From: Massilia pinisoli
Lineage (GTDB): Bacteria > Pseudomonadota > Gammaproteobacteria > Burkholderiales > Burkholderiaceae_D
Assembly (NCBI RefSeq): GCF_024753285.1
Contig: NZ_JANUGW010000008.1
Span: forward strand, 184,594 to 248,593
Direction of reading: 5' to 3'
Length of the DNA: 64,000 bases
Position 1 is the first letter of the stretch; each line of letters starts with the position of its first letter. A program made the translations under genes and the position numbers. This document shows, in pieces, positions 27,422 to 34,770 of the stretch. The notes beneath the pieces were generated by a model that ran no database searches, was not told where the DNA came from, and worked only from the letters and a program-made list of their open reading frames with translations.

Positions 27422-28306
27422 ATGACGCGTTTGAGCGCAGCTGATTTCGACCCCGAGATATTACGCCTGTTCGACGGCTATGTGCACGGCCGCGTGTCGC
27501 GCCGCGATTTCCTCGCGCGCGCGAGCCGTTACGCCGCGGGCGGCACGACGGCCGCCACGTTGCTGGCGCAGCTGTCGCCGTCGTTCGCGGCGCCGCTCGT
27601 CGCCCCGGCGGACGCGCGCCTGAAGATCAGCTACCTCGACTTTTCCTCGCCTCACGGTTACGGCAAGGTGCACGGCTACCTGGCGCAGCCGGCGAATGCG
27701 GCGGGCAAGCTGCCCACGGTCCTCGTCGTGCACGAGAACCGCGGCCTGAATCCGCACATCGAGGACATCGCGCGCCGCATTGCGCTCGACGGCTATATCG
27801 CGTACGCGCCGGACGCGCTGTACCCGCTGGGCGGCTACCCCGGCGACGAGGACAAGGCGCGCGCACTGTTCCCCAAGCTGGACCAGGCCAAGACGCGCGC
27901 CGACTTCATCGCCGCCGCGCGCGGCTTGGCGGCGCTGCCGCAGGGGACGGGCAGGGTCGGCGTCGTGGGCTTTTGCTACGGCGGCGGCATCGCCAACTAT
28001 CTCGCGACGCAGTTGCCCGACCTGGCCGCCGTCGTGCCGTTCTACGGCATGCAGCCGCCGGCGGCCGACGTCGCCCGCATCCGCGCGCCGCTGCTGATCC
28101 ACGACGCGGGCAACGATGAACGCGTGCTGGCCGGCTGGCCCGCGTACGAGGCGGCGTTGAAGGCGAACCACGTGGACTACCAGCACTTCGTCTATCCCGG
28201 CGTCGAGCACGGCTTCAACAACGACACGACGCCCCGCTACGACGAGGCCGCGGCCAAGCTGGCGTGGACGCGGACGATGGCGTTCTTCAAGGCGAAGCTC
28301 GCGTAG
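27422..28306 (+). CDS. Dienelactone hydrolase family protein with Tat-like signal
   Basis: 294-residue alpha/beta hydrolase. An unusual N-terminal part of about 25 residues precedes the twin-arginine-like VSRRDFLARASR and a hydrophobic stretch, features of the YghX-type dienelactone hydrolases. The hydrolase domain starts near residue 60. It has VVHENRGLN, the nucleophile elbow GFCYGGG (a cysteine nucleophile), an acidic residue in LIHDAGNDE, and the catalytic histidine in EHGFNND. It is thus predicted to be an exported hydrolase of lactones or related esters. The nucleotidyltransferase gene overlaps its stop by one base. Confidence 0.9.
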   Translation: MTRLSAADFDPEILRLFDGYVHGRVSRRDFLARASRYAAGGTTAATLLAQLSPSFAAPLVAPADARLKISYLDFSSPHGYGKVHGYLAQPANAAGKLPTVLVVHENRGLNPHIEDIARRIALDGYIAYAPDALYPLGGYPGDEDKARALFPKLDQAKTRADFIAAARGLAALPQGTGRVGVVGFCYGGGIANYLATQLPDLAAVVPFYGMQPPAADVARIRAPLLIHDAGNDERVLAGWPAYEAALKANHVDYQHFVYPGVEHGFNNDTTPRYDEAAAKLAWTRTMAFFKAKLA

Positions 28307-28866
28307 TGGAACGGCTGGCCGCGCTGCGGGCGCTGATCGCGTCTGACCGACGACGGATGGACGTGCTGCGCGCGGTGCGTGACCTCGGCCTGCCCGATTG
28401 CTGGGTCGCCGCCGGGTTCGTGCGCAACTGCGTGTGGGATCACGTGCACGGTCACGCGGCGTCGCCGCTGTCGGAAGATATCGACGTGGTCTGGTTCGAT
28501 GCGGCGCAGTGCGAGGCCGAGTGCGACGCTGCGCTCGAACGCGCATTGCGGTGCCGGGACGGCAGCCTGGACTGGTCCGTCAAGAACCAGGCGCGGATGC
28601 ACGTGCGCAATGGTGATGCGCCGTACGCCTCCGCCACCGATGCGATGCGACATTGGCCGGAGACGGCGACGGCGGTCGGTGTCCGGCTCGGCCAGGGCGA
28701 TACCATCGATGTTGCGGCGCCGTTCGGGCTGGACGACCTGTTCGGACTGGCCGTCCGGCCGACCCGGCGTTTCGCTCTGGAGAAGCGGGCGGTGTACCTG
28801 GCGCGCATCCGCGCCAAGGACTGGCTGGGCCGTTGGCCCCAGCTGCGGATCGATATGTCGGGTTGA
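28306..28866 (+). CDS. Nucleotidyltransferase family protein (NTP_transf_6/DUF925)
   Basis: 186-residue protein starting at GTG 28306, which overlaps the last base of the hydrolase stop (TAGTG). A longer frame upstream runs through the hydrolase gene. The sequence has CWVAAGFVRNCVWDHVHG and the acidic pair in LSEDIDVVWFD, which is the nucleotidyltransferase-type metal-binding motif, then DIDVVW with nearby DVAAPFGLDDLF and a terminal KDWLGRWPQLRI. This is the DUF925 family, annotated as predicted nucleotidyltransferases. Substrate is unknown. Translational coupling with the hydrolase suggests co-expression. Confidence 0.87.
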   Translation: MERLAALRALIASDRRRMDVLRAVRDLGLPDCWVAAGFVRNCVWDHVHGHAASPLSEDIDVVWFDAAQCEAECDAALERALRCRDGSLDWSVKNQARMHVRNGDAPYASATDAMRHWPETATAVGVRLGQGDTIDVAAPFGLDDLFGLAVRPTRRFALEKRAVYLARIRAKDWLGRWPQLRIDMSG

Positions 28867-28877
28867 TCCAATAAAAA

Positions 28878-28901
28878 AAGGCACCCGCAGGTGCCTTTGT
28901 C
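28878..28901. terminator. Bidirectional terminator between the nucleotidyltransferase and rpoH genes
   Basis: Stem AAAGGCACC / GGTGCCTTT with a short CGCA loop, an A-run on the left and T residues on the right. It can stop transcription from the plus-strand gene and from convergent rpoH. Confidence 0.88.
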
Positions 28902-28918
28902 GTTCGCTGGCGGATGGC

Positions 28919-29809
28919 TTACACGTAAGCCGCCAGCGAGGTTTTCATCTTTTTCAGCGCGGCCGATTCGATCTGGCGGATGCGCTCGGCCGACACGCCG
29001 AATTCCTCGGCCAGCGTGTGCAGCGTGGCACCGGAGCCGTCGTCGTTGGCCAGCCAGCGGGCTTCCACGATGCGGCGCGAACGCGGGTCCAGCCTCGACA
29101 GGGCCGTTTCCAGACCTTCCGACTGCAGGCGCACCTGCTCTTCGCCTTCCAGCACCTTCGTCGGTTCCTGCTGGTCCGACGACAGGTAGGCAATCGGCGA
29201 GAACTTGTCGTCTTCGTCGTCGGTCGGCGCTTCCAGTGCGATGTCGCGGCCGGACAGGCGCGTTTCCATTTCGATCACTTCTTCGCGCTTGACGTCGAGC
29301 ATCTTGGCCAGATCGTCGACTTGCTGCGGCGACATGGCATCCAGACCCTGTTTGTTGCTGCGCAGATTGAAGAACAGCTTGCGCTGCGCCTTCGTCGTCG
29401 CAACCTTGACCAGGCGCCAGTTCTTCAAGATGTATTCGTGCATCTCGGCCTTGATCCAGTGCATGGCGTAAGACACCAGGCGCACGCCCTGGTTCGGGTC
29501 GAAGCGCTTGACTGCCTTCATCAGGCCGATATTGCCTTCCTGTATCAAGTCGGCGTGCGGCAGGCCGTAGCCCAGATAGCCGCGCGCGATCGAGACGACC
29601 AGACGCAGGTGAGACATCACCAGTTTCTGGGCCGCATCGAGGTCATTCTTTTCCTGCAGCCGCGTTGCCAGCGACACTTCTTCTTCGTGGGTCAGCATCG
29701 GCAGGCGGTTCACCGCCGAGATATAGGCGTCGATATTACCGAGATTGCCACTGAAACCCAGCCCCAGAGCACGACTGCCGGCCGGGACCAATGCGGATTG
29801 TGCGGACAT
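28919..29809 (-). CDS. rpoH: RNA polymerase heat-shock sigma factor RpoH (sigma-32)
   Basis: 296-residue sigma factor from the ATG at 29809, preceded by AGAGGGAG. The open frame continues 35 codons upstream without coding character. Region 2 is visible as RLVVSIARGYLGYGLPHADLIQ and EGNIGLMKAVKRFD. The RpoH box Q142RKLFFNLRS, which is specific to sigma-32, follows. Region 4 ends with FGVSAERIRQIESAALKKMK. RpoH directs transcription of chaperone and protease genes after heat shock. A CIRCE element about 130 bases upstream predicts additional HrcA repression. Confidence 0.97.
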   Translation of the reverse strand: MSAQSALVPAGSRALGLGFSGNLGNIDAYISAVNRLPMLTHEEEVSLATRLQEKNDLDAAQKLVMSHLRLVVSIARGYLGYGLPHADLIQEGNIGLMKAVKRFDPNQGVRLVSYAMHWIKAEMHEYILKNWRLVKVATTKAQRKLFFNLRSNKQGLDAMSPQQVDDLAKMLDVKREEVIEMETRLSGRDIALEAPTDDEDDKFSPIAYLSSDQQEPTKVLEGEEQVRLQSEGLETALSRLDPRSRRIVEARWLANDDGSGATLHTLAEEFGVSAERIRQIESAALKKMKTSLAAYV

Positions 29810-29932
29810 AGTCACTCCCTCTGTTAAGCTGCTGCATCGTCTCGCCATCTCCAGAGCCCCGGAGGCACCACTGGCTGGCTTAGATCGGGATGCTGACGGT
29901 GCTATCAATACCATTTCCCGCGATAGTCTGAC

Positions 29933-29938
29933 GTTATA
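29933..29938 (-). promoter_or_regulatory. Probable -10 box of the rpoH promoter
   Basis: On the minus strand this reads TATAAC, five of six matches to the sigma-70 consensus. It is directly next to the CIRCE element, so HrcA binding would block RNA polymerase. No convincing -35 hexamer is seen at 17 bases. Confidence 0.6.
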
Positions 29939-29965
29939 TTAGCACTCTCTTGAGGTGAGTGCTAG
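29939..29965. promoter_or_regulatory. CIRCE element (HrcA operator) upstream of rpoH
   Basis: Left arm TTAGCACTC, nine-base spacer, right arm GAGTGCTAG. This matches the CIRCE consensus TTAGCACTC-N9-GAGTGCTAA at all but the last base. CIRCE normally controls groESL and dnaK operons through the HrcA repressor. Here it abuts the probable -10 box of rpoH on the minus strand, so HrcA likely represses the heat-shock sigma gene. Confidence 0.93.
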
Positions 29966-30237
29966 ACGCCACCATATCCCCGAAGACGGGTTTAAGTTTC
30001 GTTAAAGTATTGTCCACAGGAACCAAAAACCGGGCTCCATTCAACTGTAGAGCAGGGCATCAGCGATTCAAATGATTTGAGTCAAGTGTGACACCCGTAA
30101 CGCTTGAAATTCGTAGAAGACAGGTTAGGCGACTCATGCTGCGCCTTCTGTTTGCTGGCGCACGTTGTCGTGTAGGCGAATGCCTCGCGTCCGCTGCAGG
30201 ATTAGACTGGCCGGCAGCGGCTGGGTTCACGATCGCG
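29966..30237. other. Intergenic region between the rpoH promoter and the BAAT-type hydrolase gene
   Basis: About 270 bases without a supportable gene. The left 100 bases are AT-richer than the surroundings. A 13-base palindrome TCAAAT-G-ATTTGA lies at 30068-30080. I see no clear terminator for the hydrolase gene and no conserved RNA. Confidence 0.6.
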
Positions 30238-31068
30238 CTACAGCGTGTCGATAAATTGTTCGACGACGGATTTTTTGATGGCCACGGCCGTGTCTTTGCT
30301 GAAACCGTGGCCGGTCGGGTAGATGTCGTGCCGGATCCGGTACGTGAAGCGATGCGCCTGCAGTTGCGCGACGATGCTGTTCGCCATCCGGGTGCTCGGC
30401 CAGACGTCGTCGTTCAGTGCCGAGATCAGGAACACCGGGCCATTGATTCGTTCGACATGGATCCGGACATCGTCACGGCCCGCGGCCGCGTCGAGCGCGT
30501 TCTCGAACCGTTTCACCTGCGGCAGCGCCGGGTTGTCATCCAGCGAGAGTGCCGACACATCTTTGCCTCGGTAGGTCCAGGCGGAACGGGCTTCCGTCCT
30601 GCCATGCCACGCCACTTCGCTCGGCGTTGCCACTATGACGGACTTGATCCGCGCATCCATGCTGGCGACGAGCAGGGCCGCCTCGCTGCCACGAGAGCCC
30701 GACAGGATGCCGAGCCGCGCCTGATCAACGCCGTGCAATTGCGCCGCGTAATTAATCGCATCGATAAAGTATTCCAGCGGAATATGGTCCAGCGTGGGCG
30801 GCAGGCCTTTTTCCTTGAAATAGGCTAAAGCCAGCACGGCAATGCAGTGCGGCGCCAGCATGTCGCCGCTCGATTCGCCCGTCGACAGCCCGCCTTCCGA
30901 CCCGCCGAACGCCAGTACCAACGGCGTCGGCCGTTCGCTTGTCGGCAAATACGCCTTGGCCACGAGATTCTTATAGGCCACCTTCTCGACCGTGTAGTCA
31001 CAGGCGCCAGCCGATCCGGCAAGACATCCGATGACCAGTGCAGCGAGCGAACCCAGTCTTCGGATCAT
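30238..31068 (-). CDS. Exported alpha/beta hydrolase of the BAAT/acyl-CoA thioesterase C-terminal type
   Basis: 276-residue protein starting at ATG 31068. The longer frame back to 32013 is antisense-like sequence inside ftsX. The N-terminus MIRRLGSLAALVIGCLAGSAGA is a signal peptide. The hydrolase fold shows LVLAFGGSEGGLST, a long GLPPTLDHIPLEYFIDAINYA helix, the nucleophile region LGILSGSRGSEAALL (GSRGSE, with the serine), an acid in LISALNDDVWPS, and a histidine in YPTGHGFS. This is the BAAT_C-type family. It lies 17 bases after ftsX on the same strand, so it is probably the last gene of the ftsY-ftsE-ftsX transcript. Substrate is unknown. Confidence 0.86.
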   Translation of the reverse strand: MIRRLGSLAALVIGCLAGSAGACDYTVEKVAYKNLVAKAYLPTSERPTPLVLAFGGSEGGLSTGESSGDMLAPHCIAVLALAYFKEKGLPPTLDHIPLEYFIDAINYAAQLHGVDQARLGILSGSRGSEAALLVASMDARIKSVIVATPSEVAWHGRTEARSAWTYRGKDVSALSLDDNPALPQVKRFENALDAAAGRDDVRIHVERINGPVFLISALNDDVWPSTRMANSIVAQLQAHRFTYRIRHDIYPTGHGFSKDTAVAIKKSVVEQFIDTL

Positions 31069-31085
31069 GTCGGCCCTGCGTATCG

Positions 31086-32006
31086 TCAGTTCAACCGTGC
31101 CAGATGCCGCTGCACGGACAGCATGGCGCCCACGAGCCCGAGCCCCGCGCTGATCGCCAGCAAGCCCGCCATGCCGAGCGGCGGCAGCGGGGCGAGCTGG
31201 AATTCCGAGGCGTACAGCCGGGCGAACTCGGCGATGGCCGTGTTCAGCGGACGCAGCGCCAACGTCACGGCGCCCAGCGCCACCGTGCCCGCGCACAGGC
31301 CCAGCAGCGCGCCCGTGTAGTAGAACGGGCGGTGGATGAAGTTGTCGGTCGCGCCCAGCAGCTTCGACACGGCGATTTCTTCGCGCTGCGTCAACACCTG
31401 CAGGCGGATCGTGTTGAACACGACGGCGATCACGACGACGCCCAGCGTGACGGCGAGCAGCAGCAGTGCCAGGCGCAGCACGCCCAGCAGGGCGGCCAGG
31501 CGCTTGACCCAGGCCGAGTCCACTTGCACGGAATCGACACCCGGGAGCGCGCGCATCTGCTCGGCGATGCCGTCCACGCGCGCGGCGTCGGCGCGGCTGG
31601 TGAAGCCTTCGAGCTTCATCACATAGCTGTCCGGCAGCGGGTTGTCGCCCAGCGTCTCGATGACGTCCGTGAGGCCGCTTTTTTCCTTCAGGCTCGCAAG
31701 CGCCTGCTCGCGCGGCACGAAGGTGACTTTCGCGCGGCTGCCGTGCAGGATGCGCTGCAATTGCGGCGCGAGCGCCTGCGCCTGGTCGCGCGGCGTGTCC
31801 GCCTTCAGGAACAGGCTGAGTTCCGGGTCGACGGACAATTCTTCCGACAGCGGACGCACGTTGTCGAGCAAGGTGACGCCGGCAAACGGCAGCGCCAGCG
31901 CGACGGCGACGACGAGCACGTTGAATAAAAAGCTGCCCGGCGCCTTGCGCACGTGCGACAGCGCGGCGCCGAGCGCGAAGCGGTGCTGGCGGAACCAGAT
32001 GTTCAT
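31086..32006 (-). CDS. ftsX: Cell division protein FtsX
   Basis: 306-residue permease-like subunit of FtsEX, which couples ATP hydrolysis by FtsE to activation of periplasmic peptidoglycan hydrolases at the septum. A cytosolic N-terminus (NIWFRQHRFALGAALSHVRKAPGS) leads to the first membrane helix, then a periplasmic domain (about residues 55-165) with LSLFLKAD, and three further helices near residues 175-200, 225-250 and 275-300. The gene overlaps the ftsE stop by four bases. The length is normal for the family. Confidence 0.95.
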   Translation of the reverse strand: MNIWFRQHRFALGAALSHVRKAPGSFLFNVLVVAVALALPFAGVTLLDNVRPLSEELSVDPELSLFLKADTPRDQAQALAPQLQRILHGSRAKVTFVPREQALASLKEKSGLTDVIETLGDNPLPDSYVMKLEGFTSRADAARVDGIAEQMRALPGVDSVQVDSAWVKRLAALLGVLRLALLLLAVTLGVVVIAVVFNTIRLQVLTQREEIAVSKLLGATDNFIHRPFYYTGALLGLCAGTVALGAVTLALRPLNTAIAEFARLYASEFQLAPLPPLGMAGLLAISAGLGLVGAMLSVQRHLARLN

Positions 32007-32668
32007 GCTGCACCTCCCGCCACTTGGCCGTGTTCGAGGCGGATCACGCGTGCCGCCTTGTCCAGGATTTCGTCGTCATGGGACGAGATGACGCAGGTGA
32101 CGCCCACGGAATGAAACGCGTGCAGTGCGTCGATGACCTTGTCGGCGGCGGCGCGGTCGAGGTTCGCCGTCGGCTCGTCGGCCAGGATGATCTGCGGGCG
32201 GTTGACGATGGCACGGGCGATCGCCACGCGCTGCTGCTCGCCGCCGGACAGTGCCATCGGCAGCGCCAGCGCGCGGTCGAGCAAGCCGACCTTGTCGAGC
32301 GCCGCGCGGGCGCGCTGCTCGGCCTGAGCGGCGTGCGCGCCGGTGACGAGCAGCGGCAGCATCACGTTGGCCAGGATGTGGCGGTCGTTCAGCAGGCGCT
32401 GGTTCTGGAAGATCAGGCCGAGGTTACGGCGCAGGAAAGGGATGCCGGCCTTGCGGATGCGCCCCACGTCCTGCCCGTTCACGATCACGCGGCCGGACGT
32501 CGGACGCTCGATCGCCGCGACCATCTTCATCAAGGTGGACTTGCCGGCACCGGACGGACCGGCCAGGTACACCAGCTCGCCCTTGGCGATGTTCAGCGAC
32601 ACGTCCGCCAGCGCGAGCGTGCCGGCGGAATCGGAGTACTTCTTGGAGACGGACTGGAATTCGATCAT
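32003..32668 (-). CDS. ftsE: Cell division ATP-binding protein FtsE
   Basis: 221-residue ABC ATPase. Walker A GPSGAGKST is at residues 37-45, the Q-loop FQNQRLL near 87-93, the signature LSGGEQQRV at 140-148, Walker B IILADEPTANLD at 160-171, and the switch histidine in ISSHDDEIL. The compact size with no C-terminal domain is typical of FtsE. It starts seven bases after the ftsY stop and overlaps ftsX, forming the conserved ftsY-ftsE-ftsX operon. It works with FtsX at the division septum. Confidence 0.96.
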   Translation of the reverse strand: MIEFQSVSKKYSDSAGTLALADVSLNIAKGELVYLAGPSGAGKSTLMKMVAAIERPTSGRVIVNGQDVGRIRKAGIPFLRRNLGLIFQNQRLLNDRHILANVMLPLLVTGAHAAQAEQRARAALDKVGLLDRALALPMALSGGEQQRVAIARAIVNRPQIILADEPTANLDRAAADKVIDALHAFHSVGVTCVISSHDDEILDKAARVIRLEHGQVAGGAA

Positions 32669-32675
32669 CGCGCGT

Positions 32676-33875
32676 TTATCCCAGCAGCGCCTCGGCGAAT
32701 TCGTCGGCGCTGAAGGGTTGCAGGTCCTCCAGTTTCTCGCCCACGCCGATGAAGTACACCGGCACGGGACGCGTGCGCGCGATGGCGGCCAGGATGCCGC
32801 CCTTGGCCGTGCCGTCCAGCTTCGTGATCACGAGGCCCGTCAGCTGCAGCGCGTCGTCGAACGCCTTCACTTGCGCGAGCGCGTTCTGGCCCGTGTTGCC
32901 GTCGATGACGAGCAGGATCTCGTGCGGCGCGTCGTCCATGCCTTTGCCGATCACGCGCTTGATCTTCTTGAGCTCTTCCATCAGGTGCAACTGCGTGGGC
33001 AGGCGGCCGGCCGTGTCGACCATGACGACATCCACGCCGCGCGCCTTGCCCGACTGGACGGCGTCGAACGCGACGGCGGCCGGGTCGCCGGACTGCTGCG
33101 AGATGACGGTGACGTTGTTCCGCTGGCCCCAGACCATCAGCTGTTCGCGCGCGGCGGCGCGGAACGTGTCGCCGGCGGCGAGCAGCACGGATTGCTCGTG
33201 GTGCTGCATGTGCTTGGCCAGCTTGCCGATGGTGGTCGTCTTGCCGGCGCCGTTGACACCGGCGATCATCATCACGAGCGGCTCGTGGCGGCCCAGTTCG
33301 AGCGGCTTTTCGAGAGGGCGCAGCAGGTCGACGACCAGGCTTTTCAACGCCACCTTGACGGCGGCCGCATCGAGCAATTTGTCTTCCTTGACCTTGCGCC
33401 GCAGGTTGTCGAGCAGGTACTGGGTCGCATCCATGCCGGCGTCCGACATGAGCAGGGCGGATTCGAGTTCCTCGTACAGGTCTTCGTCGATGCGCGCACC
33501 GACGAACAGCAGCGACAGATTGCTCGACGTCTTCGCCAGGCCGGCCTTCAGGCGCGACATCCAGGAACGCTTGGCCTCCGCTTCGCTCACGGGGCGTTCG
33601 GCCGTTTCCGGGAACAGCTGGCCGTCGTAGGCAGTGGATGTGGCGTCGGCCGGTGCGGCGACGTCGGCTTCAGGCGCGACGGGCGCGGTGTCGACCGCCG
33701 CGGTGTCGACCGCCGCGGTGTCGACCGCCGCGTCCTCGCCACCGCCGAACAGGCGGCGCAGGAAACCCGGCTGCTCGGCCGGCTGCTCGGGCTGCGCGTC
33801 GGCGGCGGGCGCTGCGGATTCGACCGCGGCCGGCGTCTCGGCTTCAGGTTTTTTCTTTTTGAAGAAACTAAACAT
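32676..33875 (-). CDS. ftsY: Signal recognition particle receptor FtsY
   Basis: 399-residue SRP receptor GTPase that docks ribosome-SRP complexes at the membrane. The N-terminal A region (residues 1-105) is acidic and Ala/Pro-rich, starting MFSFFKKKKP, and contains three VDTAA-type repeats at 51-65. The N domain begins near SWMSRLKAGLAKTSSNL. The G domain has GVNGAGKT at 206-213, DTAGR, TKLDGTAKGG and a final GVGEKLEDLQPF. The ATG at 33875 lacks a clear Shine-Dalgarno sequence. It heads the ftsE-ftsX operon. Confidence 0.96.
   Translation of the reverse strand: MFSFFKKKKPEAETPAAVESAAPAADAQPEQPAEQPGFLRRLFGGGEDAAVDTAAVDTAAVDTAPVAPEADVAAPADATSTAYDGQLFPETAERPVSEAEAKRSWMSRLKAGLAKTSSNLSLLFVGARIDEDLYEELESALLMSDAGMDATQYLLDNLRRKVKEDKLLDAAAVKVALKSLVVDLLRPLEKPLELGRHEPLVMMIAGVNGAGKTTTIGKLAKHMQHHEQSVLLAAGDTFRAAAREQLMVWGQRNNVTVISQQSGDPAAVAFDAVQSGKARGVDVVMVDTAGRLPTQLHLMEELKKIKRVIGKGMDDAPHEILLVIDGNTGQNALAQVKAFDDALQLTGLVITKLDGTAKGGILAAIARTRPVPVYFIGVGEKLEDLQPFSADEFAEALLG
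33685..33729. repeat. Three tandem copies of a 15-base unit within ftsY
   Basis: Three identical copies of GCGGTGTCGACCGCC on the plus strand, coding VDTAA repeats on the minus strand in the acidic A region of FtsY. The unit is a multiple of three, so copy number can change without a frameshift. Confidence 0.92.
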
Positions 33876-34068
33876 TGTGTAATTCGGGAGGGCGGCAAGT
33901 GCCGAAAGGGTCGCGCGTATTCTACCAGAGCGGGCCCGGTTCCCCCTGCCGGGTAACCGGAAAGCAATCCATCCGTCCCGGCACGTCAAGACCACAGCCG
34001 GCGCCGGCGCTGGTATCCTGTCGTTTCCGAAAGACCACCTTGCCGCCCCCGCCGCCGCGGCGCCCGCC

Positions 34069-34770
34069 ATGAAACACCGTCTCTTCCTGTTCGACCTCGA
34101 CGACACCCTGCTCGACTTCAAGGCATCCGAACGCCTGTCGTTCGACCGCACGATGCAGGCCCTCGGCCTGGCCGCGCTGCCGGACGGCCTGTTCGCGCGC
34201 TACCAGGCCATCAATATGGCACTGTGGAAGCGGTTCGAGACGGGCACCCTCGCCAAGGACGTGCTGAAAGTCGAACGGTTCCGCCAGACGTTCGACGCGG
34301 CAGGCCTCGACCTCGACCCGGAAGCGGCCAGCCGCCTGTACCTCGAATCGCTGTCGGACACGGTGGTCCTGATCGACGGCGCGCGCGAGCTGTGCGCGAC
34401 TTTGGCTGCCATCGGCGAAGTGGGCATCATCACGAACGGCGTCGCGCACATCCAGCATCGCCGCATCGCCAGCTCGGGCCTGCGCGACCACGTGTCGTTC
34501 GTCGCGACGTCGGAAGCGTGCGGGCACGCGAAGCCCGACGGCCGCTTCTTCGACTACACGGTGCAGATGGCGCGCGCATTCAAGCACGCCGAGACGATCA
34601 TCGTCGGCGACCGGCTCGATGCCGACATCCTCGGCGCGAACCGGTTCGGCATCGAAAGCTGCTGGTTCAATCCCGGCGGTCTCGCCAACGACAGCGAGGC
34701 GCTGCCCACCGTGGAAGTGGCGCGCCTGCACGACGTCGTGCCCGCGCTGCGCGGGCTCGTCGTCGCCTGA
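34069..34770 (+). CDS. HAD-family phosphatase, YjjG-like nucleotidase
   Basis: 233-residue haloacid dehalogenase-type hydrolase. Motif I is FDLDDTLLDF (nucleophile Asp in the first D and the second D as acid/base), motif II is IITNGV, motif III includes the lysine of HAKPDGRFFDY, and motif IV is VGDRLDADILGANR. The length and the helical cap between motifs I and II resemble YjjG, a pyrimidine 5'-nucleotidase that removes non-canonical nucleotides. The gene is divergent from ftsY with a ~190-base spacer. The family is sure and the substrate is inferred. Confidence 0.88.
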   Translation: MKHRLFLFDLDDTLLDFKASERLSFDRTMQALGLAALPDGLFARYQAINMALWKRFETGTLAKDVLKVERFRQTFDAAGLDLDPEAASRLYLESLSDTVVLIDGARELCATLAAIGEVGIITNGVAHIQHRRIASSGLRDHVSFVATSEACGHAKPDGRFFDYTVQMARAFKHAETIIVGDRLDADILGANRFGIESCWFNPGGLANDSEALPTVEVARLHDVVPALRGLVVA

